Shown here in pieces: positions 59,420-64,000 of a DNA stretch of 64,000 nt. The notes beneath the pieces were generated by a model. It was not told where the DNA came from. It saw only the letters and a list, made by a program, of their open reading frames with translations, and did not search any database. The translations under genes and the position numbers were made by a program. This DNA is from CAVSJJ01 sp963728395 (GTDB lineage Bacteria; Actinomycetota; Actinomycetes; Actinomycetales; Dermatophilaceae): assembly GCA_963728395.1 (NCBI GenBank), contig CAVSJJ010000003.1, forward strand, positions 682,001 to 746,000, read 5' to 3'. The number at the start of each line of letters is the position of its first letter. Position 1 is the first letter of the stretch.

Positions 59420-59453
59420 TCCACAGCGTGGGCGGGCTGTCCCACGCTGTGGA
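59420..59453. repeat. 13-bp inverted repeat upstream of glnA
   Basis: TCCACAGCGTGGG (59420-59432) and its perfect complement (59441-59453) are separated by 8 nt, between the divergent RDD and glnA genes and just before the GlnR operator. It could be an operator or an RNA hairpin. Confidence 0.5.
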
Positions 59454-59466
59454 ACTCTGGCACGGT

Positions 59467-59504
59467 GTAACACTGGCGAAACAGTGAGGTCACGGCCGGG
59501 AAAC
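59467..59504 (+). promoter_or_regulatory. GlnR operator (two a/b box pairs)
   Basis: GTAAC-6-GAAAC-6-GTCAC-6-GAAAC with exact 6-nt spacings at 59467-59504, matching the published actinobacterial GlnR consensus gTnAC-n6-GaAAC-n6-GtnAC-n6-GAAAC. It ends 10 nt before the TAGCGT -10 box of glnA. GlnR control of glnA by nitrogen is thus well supported. Confidence 0.88.
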
Positions 59505-59514
59505 CGCTCGTCCC

Positions 59515-59520
59515 TAGCGT
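59515..59520 (+). promoter_or_regulatory. -10 box TAGCGT of glnA
   Basis: TAGCGT sits 10 nt after the GlnR site, and the -35 region is covered by the GlnR boxes. The leader is about 46 nt with an AGGAGG site. Confidence 0.6.
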
Positions 59521-59572
59521 CGTCGCAACGCACTGGGCCCGCGTCCGGCCCGCTCACAACCAGGAGGTTGGA

Positions 59573-60997
59573 TTGTTCAGCACTGCTGACGAGGTCCTCG
59601 CGTACATCGAGGCTGAGGACATCAAGTTCGTCGACATCCGGTTCTGCGACCTGCCCGGCGTCATGCAGCACTTCAACGTGCCGGCCGCCACCGTGGGCAT
59701 CGACTTCTTCACCGATGGCGCGATGTTCGACGGCTCGTCGATCCGCGGGTTCCAGGCCATCCACGAGTCGGACATGAAGCTCGTGCCGGACCCGACGACG
59801 GCGTTCGTCGACCCGTTCCGCGCCGAGAAGACCCTCGTCATGAACTTCTCGATCGTCGACCCGTTCACCGGTGAGCCCTACAGCCGCGACCCACGCAACA
59901 TCGCCGCGAAGGCCGAGGCCTATCTGAAGTCCACGGGGATCGCCGACACGGCCTTCTTCGGCGCGGAGGCGGAGTTCTACATCTTCGACGACGTCCGGTT
60001 CGAGACCAAGCAGAACGCGTCCTACTACTACATCGACTCCGTCGAGGCAGCGTGGAACACCGGCCGGGAGGAGGAGGGCGGCAACCGCGGGTACAAGACC
60101 CGCTACAAGGGCGGCTACTTCCCCGTCCCGCCGGTCGACCACTTCGCCGACACCCGCGACAGGATCTGCCTCAACCTCGACGCGGTCGGCATCAACGTCG
60201 AGCGCAGCCACCACGAGGTCGGCACGGCCGGTCAACAGGAGATCAACTACCGCTTCAACACCCTGCTGCAGTCCGGCGACGACATGATGAAGTTCAAGTA
60301 CGTCGTCAAGAACACGGTGTGGGGCCTCGGCAAGACCGCGACCTTCATGCCGAAGCCGATCTTCGGCGACAACGGCTCGGGCATGCACACCCACCAGTCG
60401 CTGTGGAAGGACGGCGAGCCGCTGTTCTACGACGAGCGCGGCTACGGCGGCCTGTCCGACCTGGCCCGCTGGTACATCGGCGGCCTGCTCAAGCACGCCC
60501 CGGCGCTGCTCGCCTTCACCAACCCGACGGTGAACTCCTACCACCGGCTCGTCCCCGGCTATGAGGCCCCGGTCAACCTCGTCTACTCGGCTCGCAACCG
60601 CTCCGCGTGCGTGCGGATCCCCATCGCCGGAGACAGCCCCAAGGCCAAGCGGATCGAGTTCCGGATCCCGGACCCCTCGAGCAACCCGTATCTGTCCTTC
60701 GCCGCCCAGCTCATGGCCGGCCTCGACGGCATCAAGAACCGCATCGAGCCCCCGGAGCCGGTGGACAAGGACCTCTACGAGCTGCCGCCCGAGGAGCACG
60801 AGGCCATCGACCAGGTGCCCGGCTCGCTGCCCGAGGTGCTGGCCGCGCTCGAGGCCGACCACGAGTTCCTCCTCGAGGGTGATGTCTTCACCGAGGACCT
60901 CATCGAGACCTGGGTCGAGTGGAAGCGCAAGAACGAGGTGGACCCGATCCGCTTCCGTCCGCACCCGCACGAGTTCGAGATGTACTTCGACATCTGA
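59573..60997 (+). CDS. glnA: glutamine synthetase type I (GSI-beta)
   Basis: Makes glutamine from glutamate, ammonia and ATP; dodecameric and cytoplasmic. 474 residues. Motifs include FCDLPGVMQHF, MFDGSSIRGFQAIHESDM, the KTATFMPKPIFGDNGSGMHTHQS active-site segments, and the adenylylation Tyr402 in DLYELPPEE. Start is a rare TTG at 59573 with AGGAGG 5 nt upstream; no ATG or GTG gives the full conserved N-terminus MFSTADEVL. The 3' end doubles as attachment site of a decayed element. Confidence 0.96.
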   Translation: MFSTADEVLAYIEAEDIKFVDIRFCDLPGVMQHFNVPAATVGIDFFTDGAMFDGSSIRGFQAIHESDMKLVPDPTTAFVDPFRAEKTLVMNFSIVDPFTGEPYSRDPRNIAAKAEAYLKSTGIADTAFFGAEAEFYIFDDVRFETKQNASYYYIDSVEAAWNTGREEEGGNRGYKTRYKGGYFPVPPVDHFADTRDRICLNLDAVGINVERSHHEVGTAGQQEINYRFNTLLQSGDDMMKFKYVVKNTVWGLGKTATFMPKPIFGDNGSGMHTHQSLWKDGEPLFYDERGYGGLSDLARWYIGGLLKHAPALLAFTNPTVNSYHRLVPGYEAPVNLVYSARNRSACVRIPIAGDSPKAKRIEFRIPDPSSNPYLSFAAQLMAGLDGIKNRIEPPEPVDKDLYELPPEEHEAIDQVPGSLPEVLAALEADHEFLLEGDVFTEDLIETWVEWKRKNEVDPIRFRPHPHEFEMYFDI

Positions 60998-61000
60998 TCC
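60975..61000. repeat. att-like direct repeat, left copy (3' end of glnA)
   Basis: 26-bp sequence covering the last codons and stop of glnA. It matches 62284-62309 with a single mismatch (T/G at the 12th base). Confidence 0.8.
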
Positions 61001-61054
61001 TCCCACTCCCGCTGACCTGCTGTTTCTTGGGATTGGCCGCCTCCACGTCCGCAG

Positions 61055-61183
61055 TCAGCCCGCAGGTCTGTGAGTTTCCGGATCCGCCCGTGCCGCCATC
61101 ACCCTGCCGATGGCGGCGCGGGCGGACTCGTCTGCATCGGGCCACAGGTGCCCTAGGTGTTGAGGGTCGTCATCACGTCGGCC
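61055..61183 (-). pseudogene. tyrosine recombinase (integrase) C-terminal relic
   Basis: Read leftward, ADVMTTLNT is followed, after a one-base deletion and a TAC-to-TAG change, by GHLWPDADESARAAIGRVM and a stop at 61055. TTLNTYGHLWPD is the usual end of actinobacterial phage-type integrases, holding the catalytic tyrosine, which is lost here. The rest of the gene is missing. Confidence 0.78.
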
Positions 61184-62283
61184 CCGGAACCGCCGCACGT
61201 ATGCCGCTTGTGAGTGCTCCGCAGCGAGGGATCTGCGAGGGCGACCGTGTCGGACCGGCGGAGCAGCCCCCACGCCACTCCCGCCAGCCCGCAGGCCACG
61301 CAGTCAAGGATCGTGGCTGGCGTCGGCGGGCTCTGCTGGGTGACGAGCTCGTGCGGGACCGGGGAGCCAATCCACCGCGCATCCACGCCCCCACCCCAGC
61401 AGCGGTGCCACCACGTGAACGCCGAGCCGGACGCCAGGCCCGGCGCCAAGTACGCCCCGCGCAGAAGGTCCAACGGGCGGGTGTTCGCGATCCCCATTCC
61501 GTGGGTGACGGGGTGGACAGGGGCGTCTGTCTCGGTCGGGCCGGCCAGGGCGCGGGCGATCGCGTGAGGAGGGGAGCGTGCACGACCGGGCCAGTGATGC
61601 CGGTCACTCCGAAGGCTTTCATTTGCGCGACGGCCCCCAGGTCGGGGGGAGGGACATGGGGGCCGGGCGCGCGCGCGAAGGCGACACGCGAAGGCGAGGC
61701 TAGCCGGGTACCTGGCTCCGTCGATCGTGTCTGGGCCAGGCGGGTCTGTGAGGTTGGCCACCGAAGCCGCGCCGGCGCATCGGACGTGGCGGGCACGCGT
61801 CCGCACCTGGCTGGTGGCCCCCACACCATCCCCTCTGCGGTGTGGGGGCCGAGGCGAGGAACTACCCCCGCCCCACGGCCGGCCGCACCCCGGACCATGG
61901 CGCCCGGACCCCGAGACCGGCCTCGACCGGAACCCTTGCGAGCCCCGGCCGATACTGCTCCGTACCACCCCTCGCGGCGAGAAAACCGGAATGCACAAAG
62001 TGGGGTTGTGAACGCGCGAAGACGGCCCCCGCACTCCGAAGAGCCGGAGCCGCTTGTCCTGTCGCTCACTCCGTTGCGCCCGGCCGTCTGCTCGGCCCAC
62101 GGGACGGCGGGCGGGTGGGACTGGTGGTGATGGTCATGGCCTCTCCTTCGCCTCGGTGCAGTGCGCAGACAGTCCGCAACGTGTCCGCAAACAGTCACCG
62201 ACCGTCAACGGTCCGGAGGCGCAGACCCGCAGGGCAGGGCGATACCGTTGCTGTTCAACGTTTCTCACCCGTGCGGGGCCAGG

Positions 62284-62309
62284 TCGAGATGTACGTCGAC
62301 ATCTGATCC
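62284..62309. repeat. att-like direct repeat, right copy
   Basis: Repeats the end of glnA, encoding VEMYVDI and a stop where glnA has FEMYFDI. It marks the right end of the element. Confidence 0.8.
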
Positions 62310-62342
62310 CTGGCCTGTCACCGGCCGGCGCCGGGCGGCACG

Positions 62343-62348
62343 TAGGCT
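62343..62348 (+). promoter_or_regulatory. leaderless -10 box TAGGCT of the ThrE gene
   Basis: TAGGCT ends 6 nt before ATG 62355, just beyond the right att repeat. Confidence 0.5.
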
Positions 62349-62354
62349 CGGTGC

Positions 62355-63758
62355 ATGCGGTGGGACGTGTGGCGGGTCGTGCGCCGCGCGGCGGGAGCCC
62401 CACCGACGACCCCGGTCGCCGCGCGGGTGCGCGCCGGCGAGCTCGACGCCGAGAGCGTCCACGGGGTGCTCGAGATCGGCCTGCGGATCGGCGAGGCGAT
62501 GCTCTCGCTCGGCGCGGCCGCGGCCGACGTCACGACGACGATCCAGCGGGTCACGGCCGCCTTCGGGCTGACCGGCTGCCAGGTCGACCTCACCTTCACC
62601 TCGATCACCGCCTCGCACGACCCGGGGGTCACCGGGAGCCCCGTCACGGTGATGCGGGTCGCCCAGTCCCGGGCGGCCGACTACGACCGGCTGACCCGGG
62701 TGCTCCGCCTCGCCGAGGAGCTGACGCAGCGGCGGGTGCCGGTCGCCGAGGCCCGCACCGTCCTCGAGCGGGCCCACGACGACCTCGACACGGTCCTCAG
62801 CGGCTCGCACCCCTACCGGGGCGCCCTCGTCACGCTCGTCCTCTCCGCGATGGCCGCGGCCGTGGCGATCCTTCTCGGCGGCGGCCTGTGGGTGGCCCTC
62901 GTCGCCGGGGTGACGACGGCCGTCATCGACCGGGTCGGCCGCCGGCTCGGCCGCTGGGGCCTGCCGGCGTTCTTCGTCCAGGCGGTGGGGGCTGCGATCG
63001 CCACCACCGTCGCCGTCCTGCTGCTCGTCGTCGTCCCGCTCCTGCCCGTCGAGCTGGCGACGCTACCGCCGTCGCTCGTCGTGGCCTCCGGCATCGTCGT
63101 CCTCCTCGCCGGCCTCTCGCTCGTCGGCGCGGCCGAGGATGCCCTCAGCGGGTTCCACGTGACCGCGAGCGGGCGGGTCTTCGAGGTGGGGCTGCTCACC
63201 CTCGGCATCGTCGTCGGGATCGGTGCGGTGCTCGACATCGCCCGGCGACTCGGCGTGGCGCTCGACGTCGTGGAGGAGCCGGCCGGCTCGGTGCCGTTCG
63301 TCCTGCAGGTGGCCAGCGCCGCCGTCGTCGCCGGGGCGTGGGCGGTCGCCTCCTACGCGCGGCCCCGGGCCGCGCTCGTCGCCGGGCTGGCCGGCGCCGG
63401 CGCCTGGCTGGCCTACAGCGCCCTGCGCCAGGTGCACACGGGACCGGCCGTGGCGAGTGCAGGGGCGGCGCTGCTCGTCGGGTTTGCCGCGGAGTCCTGG
63501 GCACACCGGTTCCGCGTGCCGTCGCTGGTGACCTCCGCGTGCGGGATCGTGCCGCTCCTACCCGGGCTGGCGATCTACCGCGGGCTCTTCCTCCTCGTCG
63601 ACGACTCCAGCAGCGTCGGTGACGGAGCGCAGGTTCTCCTCGGCGCGGCGATGGTCGGTCTGGCGCTGGCGGCCGGGGTGACCCTCGGCGAGCTCACTGC
63701 CATGCCGGTGCGACGCCGCCTGCGGCGCCGGCGCGACCACCCCGAGGCCACGACCTGA
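62355..63758 (+). CDS. thrE: threonine/serine exporter family protein (ThrE)
   Basis: A 467-residue membrane protein that exports threonine and serine in Corynebacterium. N-terminal cytoplasmic domain of about 145 residues with GLRIGEAMLSLGAAAADV and CQVDLTFTSI, then about ten membrane helices. The conserved VTSACGIVPLLPGLAIYRGLF lies near the C-terminus. Both ThrE halves (DUF1212- and DUF3815-like) are present in one chain. Substrate is inferred from family. Confidence 0.88.
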   Translation: MRWDVWRVVRRAAGAPPTTPVAARVRAGELDAESVHGVLEIGLRIGEAMLSLGAAAADVTTTIQRVTAAFGLTGCQVDLTFTSITASHDPGVTGSPVTVMRVAQSRAADYDRLTRVLRLAEELTQRRVPVAEARTVLERAHDDLDTVLSGSHPYRGALVTLVLSAMAAAVAILLGGGLWVALVAGVTTAVIDRVGRRLGRWGLPAFFVQAVGAAIATTVAVLLLVVVPLLPVELATLPPSLVVASGIVVLLAGLSLVGAAEDALSGFHVTASGRVFEVGLLTLGIVVGIGAVLDIARRLGVALDVVEEPAGSVPFVLQVASAAVVAGAWAVASYARPRAALVAGLAGAGAWLAYSALRQVHTGPAVASAGAALLVGFAAESWAHRFRVPSLVTSACGIVPLLPGLAIYRGLFLLVDDSSSVGDGAQVLLGAAMVGLALAAGVTLGELTAMPVRRRLRRRRDHPEATT

Positions 63759-63766
63759 GAGCGCCG

Positions 63767-64000
63767 CTACCCGGGCGAGCCGGCGCCGTGGTCGGTCCGG
63801 GAGGCGACCTTCCGGTCCGTTGCGAGGATCCAGATCGCGAGGGCGAGGCCGGCCAGCGCGGCGAGGAGGAAGAAGACGATGGCGATCCCGGGGTAGCCGA
63901 GCAGGGTCCACGACGAGGGCACCCGCATCATGAAGGCGGCGCCGACGAGGGTGGCGGCGATGATGAGACCGAGGGTGAGCCGGTTGGCGAGCCGCTGGAG
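63767..64000 (-). CDS. C-terminus of an ABC1/UbiB (AarF)-type protein, cut by window
   Basis: 77 codons visible, open at the right edge. The chain is LANRLTLGLIIAATLVG..., a hydrophobic pair of helices followed by a short polar tail ending HGAGSPG and TAG. Two helices at the end with NRLTLGLI and LLGYPG are typical of actinobacterial ABC1 (AarF/UbiB) atypical kinases. The kinase domain lies outside the window, so the call is tentative. Confidence 0.6.
   Translation of the reverse strand, partial: LQRLANRLTLGLIIAATLVGAAFMMRVPSSWTLLGYPGIAIVFFLLAALAGLALAIWILATDRKVASRTDHGAGSPG

Larger units (their letters stand above)
60975..62309. mobile_element. decayed integrative element in the 3' end of glnA
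   Basis: A 1.3-kb stretch with no intact gene, bounded by 26-bp direct repeats of the glnA 3' end. It holds the C-terminus of a tyrosine recombinase next to the left repeat. Two GTCCGCAA copies (62172-62179, 62183-62190) near the right repeat may be integrase arm sites. Only short, unsupported frames exist inside (for example 61727-62011, 94 codons). It looks like the remnant of a larger element after deletion. Confidence 0.72.

Noticed and set aside
61727..62011. 94-codon plus-strand frame inside the glnA-borne element
   Set aside because: Low complexity, no ribosome site and no recognised motif; probably chance.
61173..62198. 341-codon minus-strand frame in the element
   Set aside because: Composition is Arg/Pro/Ser-rich without hydrophobic pattern. 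The integrase tail is in a different frame, so this is not an intact gene.
1..64000. tRNA, rRNA or CRISPR array
   Set aside because: No cloverleaf, rRNA segment or regularly spaced repeats were seen in the intergenic DNA. A covariance-model scan would be needed to exclude small RNAs.

Overview
The window is one continuous piece of a very GC-rich chromosome. Gene content (PknB/PASTA kinase, class II DAHP synthase, cytochrome bcc-aa3 genes ctaC/D/E/F and qcrCAB, GlnR-type operator in front of glnA, DUF3043, DUF4191) and the many leaderless promoters point to a high-GC Gram-positive actinobacterium. A member of the Intrasporangiaceae or a relative is my best guess, but the family is inferred, not shown. 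No rRNA, tRNA or CRISPR array was seen.

From memory, the gene order follows the Mycobacterium tuberculosis Rv2176-Rv2220 block: pknL, aroG, plsC, ArsA-type ATPase, SRPBCC protein, fadD15, exonuclease/GIY-YIG protein, trpD, ctaE-qcrCAB, ctaF, ctaC, adoK, erpA, glycerate kinase, gcvT, leucyl aminopeptidase, E2 subunit, TIGR01777 epimerase, lipB, lipA, DUF4191, RDD protein, glnA. Most of the window is therefore conserved actinobacterial housekeeping DNA.

Layout. 1-9.4 kb: a PASTA kinase cut by the left edge, a DMT transporter, threonine aldolase, DAHP synthase, a two-component pair, an acyltransferase and an esterase. 9.5-13.7 kb: DsrE-like protein, then a tightly overlapping leftward set (ArsA-like ATPase, His/Asp-rich Cys protein, ROK glucokinase, endonuclease/exonuclease/phosphatase protein). 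13.9-19.6 kb: acyl-CoA synthetase, CxxC protein, exonuclease/GIY-YIG protein, Lrp-type sensor, trpD, receiver protein. 19.8-29.3 kb: the respiratory core (ctaE-qcrC-qcrA-qcrB rightward, ctaC-ctaD-ctaF leftward) around a DUF167 protein, a metallopeptidase and an L,D-transpeptidase. 29.4-44.5 kb: a cysteine-desulfurase-like protein without its PLP lysine, aat, adenosine kinase, a COG4280 membrane protein with two small partners, erpA, glycerate kinase, nadA, M20 dipeptidase, DUF3043, carboxylesterase, gcvT, leucyl aminopeptidase. 44.7-61 kb: E2 acyltransferase, epimerase, a divergent membrane kinase, S51 peptidase, MMPL transporter, lipB, Ski2-like helicase, a glycoside hydrolase relic, lipA, DUF4191, a small membrane protein, RDD protein and glnA. 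61-64 kb: a decayed integrative element in the 3' end of glnA, ThrE exporter and the C-terminus of an ABC1-type protein.

The genes link through shared pathways. bcc-aa3 respiration uses ctaC-F and qcrCAB. Lipoate supply (lipB, lipA) feeds the lipoyl E2 (sucB). The lipoyl-dependent glycine cleavage system is represented by gcvT. Fe-S insertion (erpA) serves Fe-S enzymes such as LipA, NadA and QcrA. Nitrogen assimilation (glnA) sits under a clear GlnR operator.

The most notable non-gene signals are: an over-represented GGCATAC/GTATGCC heptamer (about 40 copies by eye); at least 20 TANNNT boxes placed 5-8 nt before start codons; 26-bp att-like repeats around the glnA-borne element; and two gene relics (integrase C-terminus, GH13 hydrolase).
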